Positions 49,611-59,462 of a stretch of 60,861 nt of DNA are shown one piece after another. Within the stretch, counting starts at the first letter, position 1; each line of letters begins with the position of its first letter. This DNA comes from an uncultured Burkholderiales bacterium. GTDB lineage: Bacteria > Pseudomonadota > Gammaproteobacteria > Burkholderiales > Eutrophovitaceae. A program made the translations under genes and the position numbers. Where the stretch lies: the NCBI GenBank assembly GCA_951812315.1, contig CATOSA010000031.1:1-60861 (forward strand), in the 5' to 3' direction. The notes below the pieces were generated by a model. That model did not search any database and was not told where the DNA came from. It saw nothing but the letters and a program-made list of their open reading frames with translations.

Positions 49611-50294
49611 ATGAATGTCACATTCAAAGCGCTCGGCGCATTACTCACTTATCCGTCGCCGGAGTTGCAGTCGGCCATTGACGAACTTGCAGCGGCGATC
49701 GACGCTGACGCGCGAGTGCCCTCGCGGGAGAAAGCGGCGCTGCACGAATTGCTGACGGAGTTGGCCGGCGGCGACGTACTGAGCCTGCAAGAGGGCTATG
49801 TTGAATTGTTCGACCGTGGGCGAGCGACCTCGCTGAACCTGTTTGAGCACGTTCACGGCGAATCGCGCGATCGCGGTCCGGCGATGGTCGACCTGATGCA
49901 AGTTTATTCCCGCGCCGGGCTAACGCTCTCGGCGCACGAGTTGCCGGACTACCTGCCTGTCATGCTCGAGTTTCTGTCGCAACGACCGTTCGAAGAAGTT
50001 GAGGAGATGCTGACTGATTGCGCGCACATCCTGCGAAATCTCGGTGATGCGTTGCGCAGCCGTGGCAGCCGCTATGACGCGGTCCCGGCAGCGCTGTTGG
50101 CAATGATCGGCGCGGATGGACTATCGGAGCCAGTAAGCGAAACGCAAGGGGTGGCGGCCGGGATGTTAGACGAAAAATCGCTTGACGAAGACTGGATGGA
50201 TGCGCCGGTCATATTCGGGCCCGAGGGCGCGCCGGATTGCAAATCGGCACAGCCTTCACCGGCGGTGATCAAATTCATGCCGCGACAACGCTGA
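49611..50294 (+). CDS. narJ: Nitrate reductase molybdenum cofactor assembly chaperone NarJ
   Basis: TorD-like chaperone needed for Mo-cofactor insertion into NarG, 227 aa from ATG 49611 with GCGAGGA upstream. Family segments are ALGALLTYPSPELQ, LQEGYVELFDRGRATSLNLFEHVHGESRDRGPAMVDLM (in parts) and DYLPVMLEFLS. The open frame upstream from 49422 crosses the simple repeat and is rejected as start. narI follows after 22 bases. Confidence 0.94.
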   Translation: MNVTFKALGALLTYPSPELQSAIDELAAAIDADARVPSREKAALHELLTELAGGDVLSLQEGYVELFDRGRATSLNLFEHVHGESRDRGPAMVDLMQVYSRAGLTLSAHELPDYLPVMLEFLSQRPFEEVEEMLTDCAHILRNLGDALRSRGSRYDAVPAALLAMIGADGLSEPVSETQGVAAGMLDEKSLDEDWMDAPVIFGPEGAPDCKSAQPSPAVIKFMPRQR

Positions 50295-50316
50295 AATCCG
50301 GGCAAGGGGCAATACG

Positions 50317-50999
50317 ATGAACAATCTGAATCAATTTCTATTCGGAATCTATCCATACATCTGCCTGGCGGTATTCATTCTTGGCAGTCTGGTTCGGTTC
50401 GACCGCGACCAGTTCACCTGGAAGAGCGAATCGTCGCAGTTGTTGCGCCGTGGCCAGTTGCGTTGGGGCTCAAATCTGTTCCATCTCGGCATTCTCGGAA
50501 TTTTCTTCGGCCACCTGTTCGGTTTGTTCACACCGCTTTCCGTATGGCATGCGCTCGGCGTATCCGCGTCTGCCAAGCAAATGCTTGCAATTGTCGCCGG
50601 CGGAATTGCCGGTCTCGTCTGTCTGGCCGGCCTGATCCTGTTGATTCACCGGCGCCTGACTGAGGCGCGTATCCGCGCTACCACCCGGGCGATGGACCTG
50701 CGGTGCTGTACCTGTTGCTGGCGCAACTGCTGCTCGGACTATTAAGCATCGCCGTATCGATGAACCACCTGGATGGCGGCGAGATGATTCGGCTGATGAT
50801 GTGGGCACAACATATCGTCACTTTCCGGGGCGACGCGGCCGCATTCGTCACTGATGTGGCGCTCGTGTTCAAACTGCACCTCGTATTGGGAATGACGATT
50901 TTCCTGATATTCCCGTTCTCGCGGCTGGTTCACGTCTGGAGTGGATTTGCGACACTGACGTACGTGACGCGCGCATATCAGGTCGTGCGCCATCGCTAG
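50317..50999 (+). pseudogene. narI: Respiratory nitrate reductase gamma subunit NarI, one frame break
   Basis: Membrane cytochrome b subunit that oxidises quinol and anchors NarGH. The N-terminal part reads FLFGIYPYICLAVFILGSLVRFDRDQFTWKS and NLFHLGILGIFFGHLFGL (His ligands, read in parts). At 50700-50701 one G is missing (expected MDLAVLYLLLAQLLLGLLSI). The second frame then gives the C-terminal helices with FKLHLVLGMTIFLIFPFSRLVHVWSG. Repaired length is 227 aa, typical. Last gene of the nar operon. Confidence 0.91.
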
Positions 51000-51105
51000 T
51001 ACAACGCCGATCGCGGCTAGTCGTTTTCTAAAGCGACGCTTGCTGGTTCGAGCGACGGATTTTGACGCCGGCGTCTCACCGGTATTGCGGTAGGGTGTTC
51101 TGACT

Positions 51106-51582
51106 TTGGACGGCTATTTCCTGGCGCGCGGGTTACACGTTGCAGCTATTGTGCTCTGGATCGGTGGTGTTGCTTTTGTTACGACCGTCTTGTTACCGGC
51201 AATTGAGCGCGCAGGCGGCCATGACGAGCAAATCGCCCTGTTCGAGCGCATGGAAGGTAGTTTCGCCCGGCAAGCACGCTGGTCGACCGTGCTCGCAGGA
51301 ATGAGCGGCTTCTGGCTGGTGCATAGCCTCGACGCCTGGAACCGGTTTGCCGATGCACGCTTCTGGTGGATGCATGCAATGGTGCTGGTCTGGTTTGTGT
51401 TCACCCTGATGCTGTTCGTGCTCGAGCCGCTGTGGCTGAAGCGCGTGGTTCACGCCCGAGCCGCAAGCGACCCTGCCGGAACGATCAGGCTGATCTCAAA
51501 ACTGCATCGATTGCTACTGGCGATAAGTCTGTTGACCGTATTGGCCGCTGCAGCGGGTAGTCACGGCTGGGGGCTGCGCTAG
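51106..51582 (+). CDS. CopD-like membrane protein
   Basis: 158 aa with four predicted membrane segments and the CopD-type N-terminal HVAAIVLWIGGVAFVTTVLLP. No ATG suits; TTG 51106 is the only start that keeps the first helix. The family includes copper-resistance and heme/cation-related membrane proteins, and the exact role here is unknown. It is 107 bases after narI and convergent with the methyltransferase gene, whose end lies 47 bases away. Confidence 0.72.
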   Translation: MDGYFLARGLHVAAIVLWIGGVAFVTTVLLPAIERAGGHDEQIALFERMEGSFARQARWSTVLAGMSGFWLVHSLDAWNRFADARFWWMHAMVLVWFVFTLMLFVLEPLWLKRVVHARAASDPAGTIRLISKLHRLLLAISLLTVLAAAAGSHGWGLR

Positions 51583-51629
51583 CGCTGCCCTGGTCCGGGG
51601 CCTGATTGCGCCTGGTCACCAACCGCCGA

Positions 51630-52406
51630 CTACGCCATGCCTTTCAATTCCAGAAATTCGTCCGGAATATCGGAAGTTTTTCTGCATGCTATCGCGAAAT
51701 AGTACAGCGGTACGCCATCGATAGATAAGCGATGCCGATAACGCTCGATGTAGTACACGTCAAGATAATCCGAAAAAATCAACTCCCGGATCATTCTCGA
51801 GAATCCGGAGTCATCCTGGCGGTCGAAGAACGTCTCCTTGATGTTGAATGCGACCCAGGCTTCGCTCTTGACGCTGTTCATCGCTTCGATAAATGCCTTC
51901 GGCGGAATGTCGCCAAAACCAAGTGCAGCGACCGTGACCATGCAATCACACTGCCACGATCTGATTTCTTCGCGTTTTTCTTCCGTCAGTCTGGTGAAGT
52001 CTTCGACGTAGTACGCGTCATACATGCCCGGCCTGTCGCGAATCGTTGCGTCATACGCCTCAGGAATGATGTCAACACCGATCAAACGTGATACGCCGTG
52101 GTTCTTGAGCGCCTCTCCCATCATGCCGTTGCCGGCACCCAGGTCGAGAATACGCAGCTCACTCAGGTTGTCTTGAGACTGTCTGACCGCAGCTTCGAGA
52201 ATTGACGTGACTTTGCCCGGAGAGGTGCACTTGAGGCGGTCATAAAAGATCTGTTCGTACAGGCCGGGTAATTTGTAAATCTCGTCATAGTCGTGGAACA
52301 GAATTTTTCTCTGCCCACTATCTTCTTGAAGAAAGAAATAGGCCTCGTTCTGATCCAGATGCGACGTTTCACCCTTTGGAAATTGAATTCTGTGCCGTTT
52401 CTGCAT
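51630..52406 (-). CDS. SAM-dependent methyltransferase
   Basis: 258 aa from ATG 52406, chosen because AGGATC precedes it. The upstream extension to 52502 lacks support. The SAM-binding motif I is LRILDLGAGNGMMGEAL, followed by LIGVDIIPEA (acidic loop) and CMVTVAALGFGDIPP. The family is class I methyltransferase with no clear substrate. It stands alone on the minus strand. Confidence 0.85.
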   Translation of the reverse strand: MQKRHRIQFPKGETSHLDQNEAYFFLQEDSGQRKILFHDYDEIYKLPGLYEQIFYDRLKCTSPGKVTSILEAAVRQSQDNLSELRILDLGAGNGMMGEALKNHGVSRLIGVDIIPEAYDATIRDRPGMYDAYYVEDFTRLTEEKREEIRSWQCDCMVTVAALGFGDIPPKAFIEAMNSVKSEAWVAFNIKETFFDRQDDSGFSRMIRELIFSDYLDVYYIERYRHRLSIDGVPLYYFAIACRKTSDIPDEFLELKGMA

Positions 52407-53164
52407 GGATCCTTTCGATTGTCTGGCAAACTTGTGGTTTGGTGGTGACTGCGCCAACTTCAATAGTCGCCGCGCGTGTTCTTTCAACGCTACAACGCGC
52501 ATTTTACTCGACTTCCTGACAATCTTCCCGGCACCTTCGGATAAGGTGACCGATTCCCGACTATTATTTGCGTAAAGCGCGCCTGATCTTCGTTAGTCTA
52601 GGTTTACACCATAGTGGCTCAGCAGCACCAAAAGAATCGCAATGTGCTCTGGCATGACGTTGTGGTCTTATATGGTATTGCACAGTTGCATGGCGTCGAT
52701 CGTGCTAGCAGTACATCAACTGGCTGCAATAGCGATAACGATTGAAACAGCGATTGTGCTGAACGTAACGTGCCTGTGAATCGATCGTAACGACGAGGTC
52801 TGCGTTGCATTCGTCGTTTACAAGGCGTACACGGTGTGGCGCTTCACTGACAATGGAACGAATTTTATAGCAATCAACCAGGCCCCGAATGGCACGACGA
52901 TGGCACTGATCGCGCATCAAACAATCAGGAATGAACTGTTCAGGGAGGGATAGTTTCAGCGATAATCTGCCGGCTGACAGAAGCGGGGGACCGGTCGGAA
53001 GTCTGCGTCCCTTTGGGAAAATGGCGTAACGCCGCAAATGATTGAGCCGACTGAACGACGACTTTTCCGTGATCTGCATCGCCCGTCCTTGCATGACACT
53101 TTTCACAGGGTGCAAGAGACCATTGGTCAACAATGCTGGTGAACGCTTGACTACTGAAACAAGA
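52407..53164. other. Long intergenic region without a recognisable gene
   Basis: About 760 bases between the divergent methyltransferase and PQQ-propeller genes. A 158-codon minus-strand frame (52705-53181) is open but has no family resemblance, is Cys/Arg-rich and overlaps the next gene start; I do not accept it. Open frame upstream of 53165 is treated as leader. Confidence 0.55.
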
Positions 53165-55339
53165 ATGAATCCGGCACACAAGACGGTGTGGCGTGCGCGC
53201 GGTCGGAGAGTAATTCAGGCAATCACTGCAGCTTGCGCACTTGGAGCGTGCCTTTCTGTCCAGGCCGGCGATCTGTTTCTGATGGGAGATCGCTTCGGGT
53301 ATGGCATTGCCCGCACGCAATACGGCGTCTGTTACGCGATTGCGCCGTCCTCGATCGCGTCAGAAGGTACGAACCTGCGTGCAACGTTTCTGGACAATGT
53401 CCGGCAGCCCGCAACAGTGGTGCGTGTTTTCGAGGCGGGTTTTTCGATCATGCGAGTTGGCGAGACCGGCAAGGCATGCACGGACAGCCTCTGGATGGAA
53501 TCGGAGGGTCTCGAAACTACGCTTGGACGCAACAGCATTGGCTTGATCCAGATCAGGTCCCGGGAGAGCGATGTTAATGGCATTCAAGTGCATGTCAGCG
53601 GCATTGACGAACAAGGTTATTTTTCGATCACGCCGGTTCGTGCCTCGATCCGGTTGATCGAGTCAATGGCCGGAAGCCGGGTTCTGATCGCAGATCACCC
53701 AGCCGGAATGTTGCTCAGTGTCGATGAAGATCAAAATCGTGGCCACGTTATTCGACAGGATCATCTGAGCAGCCTGGTACAACCGTATTTCGATTCATTG
53801 CCCGCGCCAGTCGTCATTGCGCCCGGTTCTGCGGAGCTGGCGCCAGAACTCGCAGCACGCTCAGCCCCCGAACCGGAAAATCCGCACGGGCCGGAGTCTG
53901 CCGTTCAGGATGTCAGCTCCGTTGATGTCGTTTCGGAGAACGGGGATTCCCCGAGCATCACTTTTGACGGTACGGATTCGAACAGCGGCGATTCAGTTGC
54001 CGCCGATTCCAGCGACTTTGATTCCATTGATGCAGATCCGGTGAATTTTGGCCCGGGTACCGCCGATCCGTTGGACAGTGTGAACACCAATGTCGATTCG
54101 CAAGATACCGCACGGAGCGGGCCGCAACCCCGGATTGTGCAGCGATTTTTTGTGGGAAAGCAGACCTGGAGAAATAATCCGCTGATTGTCGGAGACCGTC
54201 TGTTCGTCGGCAGTTCCGGAAGCGTCTGGAATGAACCCGATGTGCTCGACGGCGTTTATTCGTTCGACCTGAATACCGGAAAGCTGGTCTGGTTCGTTCA
54301 CACGGACGCCGATTTTAACGATCTGGCCTATATCGAAGGCCTGGTTGTGGGCGGGACGGATTCAGGGAAGGTGCTAGGCATTGGTGCGCGCACGGGCACT
54401 ACCTACTGGTCGCGACAATTCTACGGAAAGATCCATGCGCGTCCTGCACGTCTTCGCGCCGGCGTCGCAATAGCCACATCGGCCGGAAGACTTTACGTTT
54501 TGAACTTGAAAGACGGGGTTACCAAGGCGAGATCTGACCTTGACGCAGGCGTTCGTGGGGGACTGGTTGCCTCGCACGGTGAGCTATGGGTTGCAACAGT
54601 GTCTGGCACGCTTTATCGCTACATGGGTTTCGGGGAAGTACAGATGCGGCGCGAGAGCAGAATTTATTATCCGGATGAGCGCGGTAACCAGCTGTCAGGC
54701 AGTGCCATCGAGTGGTATGACCGGCTTGGTAAAGGACGGGGTCAACGGGCCAAATTTCACAGTGCACCCCTGGTACTGGACGATCGCGTCGTTCTCAGCG
54801 TGGTTCGCGCGAGACAGTACGACTATCCCCCGGTAATGGCATTCCATAAGAACGGCACGCTCGACTGGATCGGGACCGATCCTGGAGGCATCGTGGGTAG
54901 CGCGTTTGGTGACTCACGCCTGACGCCGGCTTCATGGTACGGCCGACTGATAATCGCTGACCCGCACTCGAACGCGATTTACTCGCTTGAGGCTGACAAC
55001 GGCGAAGTCGTATGGGCAACTGATCTCGGAGATCCGGAAGTTCAACACTGGGCTTCTCCGGTCGTTTCCAACGACTACGTATACGTTGCACGCCACGACG
55101 GATATCTTCACAAACTTCAGGCGAGTGATGGCAAGCGAGTCTGGAGCATGTACATCGGACAGAACGGCTACGCAGGCAGAACGTATCTTGCGGACGAACC
55201 CTTGCCCGCGACCAAATCAGAACTGGACTGGGACCCGAAGTTCTCGAACCCGATTCTCTCTACGCCCGCGATACTGGATAACAGAATCGTCGTTGGTACG
55301 GACGAAGGGTACGTTTACGTCATAACGGATACTCATTGA
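53165..55339 (+). CDS. Exported PQQ-type beta-propeller protein with N-terminal domain of unknown type
   Basis: 724 aa from ATG 53165. The signal peptide is read as VIQAITAACALGACLSVQAG. Residues about 36-180 form a globular domain with two cysteines (GVCYAI and GKACTDS) that faintly recalls an inactive trypsin-like fold. A roughly 100-residue Ser/Asp/Pro-rich acidic linker follows (53820-54120). The C-terminal 380 residues contain repeated propeller blades of the type GVYSFDLNTGKLVW, YSLEADNGEVVWATDLG and HKLQASDGKRVWSMYIG. There are no PQQ-dehydrogenase catalytic residues, so a binding or scaffolding role is likely. Other starts up to 53042 are open but would put the signal peptide inside. 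Confidence 0.8.
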   Translation: MNPAHKTVWRARGRRVIQAITAACALGACLSVQAGDLFLMGDRFGYGIARTQYGVCYAIAPSSIASEGTNLRATFLDNVRQPATVVRVFEAGFSIMRVGETGKACTDSLWMESEGLETTLGRNSIGLIQIRSRESDVNGIQVHVSGIDEQGYFSITPVRASIRLIESMAGSRVLIADHPAGMLLSVDEDQNRGHVIRQDHLSSLVQPYFDSLPAPVVIAPGSAELAPELAARSAPEPENPHGPESAVQDVSSVDVVSENGDSPSITFDGTDSNSGDSVAADSSDFDSIDADPVNFGPGTADPLDSVNTNVDSQDTARSGPQPRIVQRFFVGKQTWRNNPLIVGDRLFVGSSGSVWNEPDVLDGVYSFDLNTGKLVWFVHTDADFNDLAYIEGLVVGGTDSGKVLGIGARTGTTYWSRQFYGKIHARPARLRAGVAIATSAGRLYVLNLKDGVTKARSDLDAGVRGGLVASHGELWVATVSGTLYRYMGFGEVQMRRESRIYYPDERGNQLSGSAIEWYDRLGKGRGQRAKFHSAPLVLDDRVVLSVVRARQYDYPPVMAFHKNGTLDWIGTDPGGIVGSAFGDSRLTPASWYGRLIIADPHSNAIYSLEADNGEVVWATDLGDPEVQHWASPVVSNDYVYVARHDGYLHKLQASDGKRVWSMYIGQNGYAGRTYLADEPLPATKSELDWDPKFSNPILSTPAILDNRIVVGTDEGYVYVITDTH

Positions 55340-55398
55340 TATTCTCCATAAGCCCTTCGGATTCAGTTGGTTAGAAGCTGACCTGCGAAGGCCCCAGG

Positions 55399-55740
55399 TT
55401 AGAAGTCCACGCCGTCAGGCGCAAAACCTGTTCCTTGCACCTCGGCCGACTTGTCGATGAAATACAATTCGATCGAACCACCTTTGACCCTGTAGGTCCA
55501 CACTTCGACGCTGCTGTTAAGTGGAACCCGCACCCAGAAATCCTCGATCGGTCCCCAGATCGCCTCATCTTTCTTGATGAAGGTTTGCTCTCGAGACGGT
55601 GTTCCGTATGTCTCAAGCAACTGCTCCCGGGAGACGCCGGCTTTGAACGCATCCGGACCGGGCAGGTCCGAACATGCCAGGATGGTAGAAGCAACCAGAG
55701 CGAACAGGGCGCTGTAACAGGAAAACCGAACTGTCGTCAT
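55399..55740 (-). CDS. Small lipoprotein, SmpA/BamE-like
   Basis: 113 aa from ATG 55740. The lipoprotein signal ends in VASTILAC, with the Cys as lipidation site. The mature part has VSREQLLETYGTPSREQTF, resembling the GMTxxQVxxLLGxP motif of SmpA/OmlA/BamE-type domains, then a strand-rich end. This may be a small outer-membrane lipoprotein. It is convergent with the propeller gene. Confidence 0.7.
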   Translation of the reverse strand: MTTVRFSCYSALFALVASTILACSDLPGPDAFKAGVSREQLLETYGTPSREQTFIKKDEAIWGPIEDFWVRVPLNSSVEVWTYRVKGGSIELYFIDKSAEVQGTGFAPDGVDF

Positions 55741-55844
55741 CAACGATCGATGTACCCGTGCCAATCTGCAAAGGCAATACGCCAGTACGCGGTCTGGACG
55801 GACATTCTGTTAGCCCTGTAATACGACATGGTTTGCGCCGCTTG

Positions 55845-56204
55845 TTACGCCTTCACGTCAGACCATACCGCGTATTCATTGCCATTGGGATCACCAAAAT
55901 GAAATCGGCGGCCACCAGGAAACTCGAAAACAGGCTTTACGATTGAACCGCCCGAGCGTTCAATCCTGGCCTGGGTTTGCTCCAGATCATTGCTATAGAA
56001 GATGATCAGTGCGCTCCCGCCGACAGTTGAAGCGGTCAGGCCGGATTTGAAGAACCCACCGTCGATGCCTTGGTTCGAAAATGCCGTGTAGCCGGGACCG
56101 TAGTCGGTGAACGTCCAGCCGAATGCTGACGAAAAGAATGCTTTGGCGGCTTCAATGTCTCTGGCGGGGAATTCGACATAGTCAATTTTTTCGTGCTCTG
56201 GCAT
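55845..56204 (-). CDS. VOC-family (glyoxalase/bleomycin-resistance-like) protein
   Basis: 119 aa, a single VOC module. Visible features are IDYVEFPARDIEAAKAFFSSAFGW (in parts), IIFYSNDLEQTQARIERSGG and RRFHFGDPNGNEYAVWS. The family includes metal-dependent enzymes and binding proteins; the substrate is unknown. It lies on the minus strand between RidA and the lipoprotein. Confidence 0.88.
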   Translation of the reverse strand: MPEHEKIDYVEFPARDIEAAKAFFSSAFGWTFTDYGPGYTAFSNQGIDGGFFKSGLTASTVGGSALIIFYSNDLEQTQARIERSGGSIVKPVFEFPGGRRFHFGDPNGNEYAVWSDVKA

Positions 56205-56280
56205 TTTTCTCTATCTGTTGTATAGGTCACCTTCCGACCGACCGCATCAACGGCTGGGCCTGGAAGGTTGGAAAACGAAA

Positions 56281-56661
56281 TCAGTCCGACGCGACGGCTT
56301 CAATCTTAAACAGGATATTCGGCCGCACCAGCAAGGAAACGACCGACAACATCGACGCCGGCCGGTGATCGCCGAGATATTCAAGGCGAATGGGCGGGTA
56401 GGCAGCAATGTCTTCGGTGCGCACCATGTACTGGTTGATCTTGATCAGGTTCTTTACGCCCATGCCGGCGGCCGCGAGAATTTCGACAAGATTACGCCAC
56501 GCCAGATGGGCTTGCTCTTCGAAAGACTCTGGAACATGACCGTTCCTGTCGATGCCCGGTGTGCCGGAGATGTGAATCTGCCGCGCGCCTGCGGTGATTT
56601 CAACGGCGTCACTGTATTTACCGATCTTTGCCGCGACACCGATGTTGATTGGGTTACCCAT
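56281..56661 (-). CDS. RidA-family (YjgF/YER057c/UK114) protein
   Basis: 126 aa, preceded by GGAGGG at a good distance from ATG 56661. Family features are HISGTPGIDRNGHV, EEQAHLAWRNLVEILAAAGMGVKNLIKINQYMV (in parts) and the C-terminal FKIEAVA. RidA proteins hydrolyse reactive enamine/imine intermediates. The catalytic Arg is expected near the C-terminal part (a strict RidA signature with R105 is not clear here), so it may be another Rid subgroup. Confidence 0.87.
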   Translation of the reverse strand: MGNPINIGVAAKIGKYSDAVEITAGARQIHISGTPGIDRNGHVPESFEEQAHLAWRNLVEILAAAGMGVKNLIKINQYMVRTEDIAAYPPIRLEYLGDHRPASMLSVVSLLVRPNILFKIEAVASD

Positions 56662-56684
56662 GAAAATCCCTCCGCAAAGATTTC

Positions 56685-56833
56685 GAGTGTAGTGCTTTCG
56701 CGTTGCTAGCGTCCATGGTCATTGAGGGCCATTGAGCAAGAGCTTGCTTGTCTGGATTGCTTCGTTGAGTAAACGTTCGATTTGTTGATTACGCAATGTT
56801 TTTGTATCGCAGATAGTGAAGCATTACACTACA
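56685..56833. repeat. Short inverted-repeat element related to 28364-28696
   Basis: The left arm GAGTGTAGTGCTTTCGC (56685 on) and the right arm ATAGTGAAGCATTACACTAC (56813-56832) are inverted and share the AGTGTA(G/A)TGCTT core of the arms at 28364/28675. Interior length is about 105 bases, with no coding potential. It lies between ridA and ccoN, just upstream of the FNR-like site. The internal palindromes of the longer element are absent. Confidence 0.6.
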
Positions 56834-56926
56834 GACCAGTTGCAGGCGAGTGTCCGGATTAGGACGTTGGATTCGTTCAACAGCAAGGTCGCTCTGTTCT
56901 GTGCAGTATTTTCGAATTGGAACGAT

Positions 56927-56940
56927 TTGATCTGAGTCAA
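56927..56940. promoter_or_regulatory. FNR/ANR box upstream of ccoN
   Basis: TTGATCTGAGTCAA matches TTGAT-N4-ATCAA with a single mismatch. It is about 137 bases upstream of ccoN. cbb3 oxidase operons are commonly activated by FNR-type regulators at low oxygen. The sequence match is direct; function is inferred. Confidence 0.7.
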
Positions 56941-57076
56941 ACTGGCCGGCAATTGGCACGGTTAGTATCTGTGCGGGCCGGATGAGCTGGGGTTGAGAGC
57001 AGAGCACTGATGCCGGCGCCAGTGTGACCTGGCATTGGCCAGGGGCGGCGAAATTTGGTGGGTTCGGGGGGAACGC

Positions 57077-58505
57077 GTGCAAGAACAAATGACTTACAAC
57101 TACAAGATTGTCCGGCAGTTCTCGATCATGACCGTGATCTGGGGCGTCATCGGCATGCTGGTCGGCGTCATAATCGCGGCCCAGCTGATGTTTCCGGACA
57201 TGGCTTATGGCGTGTCATGGCTTGCATATGGCAGATTGCGTCCGCTGCACACGAACGCGGTGATTTTCGCGTTTGGCGGGTCGGCGCTGTTCGCGACGTC
57301 GTACTACGTTGTCCAGCGAACCTGCCATGCGCGGTTGTTTTCGGACAAGTTGGCCGCTTTTACTTTCTGGGGATGGCAGGCAGTCATCGTACTGGCGGTG
57401 ATTACGCTCCCTCTGGGTATTTACCAGTAGCAAGGAGTATGCAGAACTCGAGTGGCCGATTGACGTATTGATCACGCTCGTGTGGGTTGCCTACGCGGTC
57501 GTGTTCTTCGGAACACTGGTCAAACGCCGCATATCCCACATTTATGTGGCGAACTGGTTTTTTGGTGCGTTCATTCTCACGGTAGCCATCCTGCACCTGG
57601 TGAACAGCGCCGCAATTCCGGTGACATTCTGGAAATCCTATTCAGTGTATGCCGGCGTTCAGGGCGCAATGGTTCAGTGGTGGTATGGGCACAATGCGGT
57701 CGGCTTCTTTCTGACAGCCGGCTTTCTCGGGATGATGTATTACTTCGTGCCGAAGCAGGCGGAGCGACCGGTATACAGCTACCGATTATCGGTTGTGCAT
57801 TTCTGGGCGCTCATATTCACTTACATGTGGGCCGGACCACACCATCTTCACTACACGGCGCTGCCGGATTGGGCGCAATCGATTGGCATGGTCTTTTCGC
57901 TGATATTGCTGGCACCGTCGTGGGGCGGAATGATCAACGGAGTCATGACGCTTTCGGGGGCCTGGTACAAGCTGCGCACCGATCCGATCCTGAAATTCCT
58001 TATCGTGTCTCTGTCGTTCTACGGCATGTCGACGTTCGAAGGGCCGGTGATGTCCATCAAGACCGTAAACTCGTTGTCCCACTATACGGACTGGACCATC
58101 GGGCACGTACATTCCGGCGCACTCGGCTGGGTCGCGTTCATTTCAGTCGGCAGTCTCTATTACATGATTCCGCGACTGTTCGGCAAAACTGAAATGTATA
58201 GCGTTCGTCTCATTACCGTTCATTTCTGGATCGCAACTATCGGTGTCGTGCTGTACATCGCGGCGATGTGGATTGCCGGCGTCATGCAAGGGCTGATGTG
58301 GCGTGCCGTAAATTCGGACGGGACGCTTACCTACACGTTCGTCGAAAGTGTAAAAGCAACATTCCCGTTCTATCTGATCCGCCTGGTCGGCGGCATTCTA
58401 TTCCTTTCGGGGATGCTGGTTATGGCCTACAACGTGTGGAAAACCATCGTCGGTGCCAAGCCATATGACGCACCGGTTACCGCGCCCGTAGCGGCTCAGG
58501 CCTGA
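57077..58505 (+). pseudogene. ccoN: cbb3 cytochrome oxidase subunit I CcoN, one frame break
   Basis: Catalytic heme-copper subunit. GTG 57077 after a G-run, or ATG 57089, starts it. It has the first helices and the low-spin heme region [23 protein letters not shown] (in parts). The frame is lost in a T run at 57420-57422, where one extra T gives an early stop; the expected [20 protein letters not shown] continues in the next frame. After that, [22 protein letters not shown] and [19 protein letters not shown] (CuB and cross-linked Tyr/His regions, in parts) are intact. Repaired length is about 475 aa. Confidence 0.92.
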
Positions 58506-58650
58506 ACACGCCGAGACCGGTAGCCGTGGTACTGGTGAGCAGATTTGAGAACGCGCACTCACACAACGGCCGCATGCAGAAGAATTGAACTGGTTAGAAG
58601 AAAAAATTCGCAATAATGGATGAAGCAGCGAATAACACTGGAGTAGCGAA

Positions 58651-59290
58651 ATGGCTGGGCAAACTTTCCACGAAAAAATAGAGCAAAACGTTCCGCTGAT
58701 GGTGGTTCTGGTAATTGTGGTGGTTTCGATTGCCGGTTTGATCGAAATCGTGCCCTTGTTCTTCCAACGCTCAACGACCGAGCCGGTTGCCGGGCTGAAA
58801 CCGTACACGGCGCTTGAACTCGAAGGCCGTGATGTGTACATCCGTGAAGGTTGTTACAACTGCCCACTCACAAATGATTCGTCCGTTCCGTGCCGAAACG
58901 GAACGCTACGGACATTACTCGGTTGCCGGCGAATATGTTTACGACCACCCGTTTCAATGGGGAAGCAAACGCACCGGCCCCGACCTGGCGCGCGTTGGTG
59001 GACGCTACAGTGATGAATGGCATCGACTGCATCTCGTTCAGCCCCGCGACGTAGTGCCGGAATCGAACATGCCGGGCTATCCGTGGCTCGAAGACAGGTA
59101 TATCGATGCTGCTGTTACGCCGAGGAAGATGATCGCACTCAGGCGGGTCGGCGTTCCCTACACCGATGCGCAAATCGAACAGGCATCCGAAGCGGTCACA
59201 GACAAAACCGAAATGGACGCGATGATTGCCTATCTACAGATACTGGGGCACCGCGGTGAGGACTCGATAAGTCATGGACATATTGAATGA
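58651..59290 (+). pseudogene. ccoO: cbb3 oxidase monoheme subunit CcoO, one frame break
   Basis: Membrane-anchored monoheme cytochrome c subunit, about 212 aa after repair. It has one N-terminal helix, then REGCYNCHSQM with the CxxCH heme motif; the sequence reads one extra C at 58863-58865, so CNCH is interrupted. The downstream frame continues [42 protein letters not shown] (in parts) and a distal Met in [10 protein letters not shown]. Its end overlaps ccoQ. Confidence 0.92.
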
Positions 59291-59462
59291 ACTGCGCACG
59301 CTCATCACGCTGGTCGCATTTGTGACATTCATCGGATCATATTCTGGGGCGTGGAGCGGACGACGCAAAGCAGCATTCACCGAGGCGCCACGGATTCCAT
59401 TGGATGACGATGATGTGCCGGGGGTGCAGACAGAGTCTGGCGTGGAAAGGAGCGCGAAGTGA
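59274..59462 (+). CDS. ccoQ: cbb3 oxidase subunit CcoQ
   Basis: Small (62 aa) single-helix subunit that stabilises the cbb3 complex. A membrane stretch [19 protein letters not shown] is followed by a basic/acidic tail with DDDDVPG. It overlaps the end of ccoO and the start of ccoP (ATG 59459 lies inside its stop region). Intact. Confidence 0.88.
   Translation: MDILNELRTLITLVAFVTFIGSYSGAWSGRRKAAFTEAPRIPLDDDDVPGVQTESGVERSAK

Noticed and set aside
52705..53181. 158-codon minus-strand open frame in the spacer before the propeller gene
   Set aside because: No similarity that I recognise, and it overlaps the probable start of the propeller gene.
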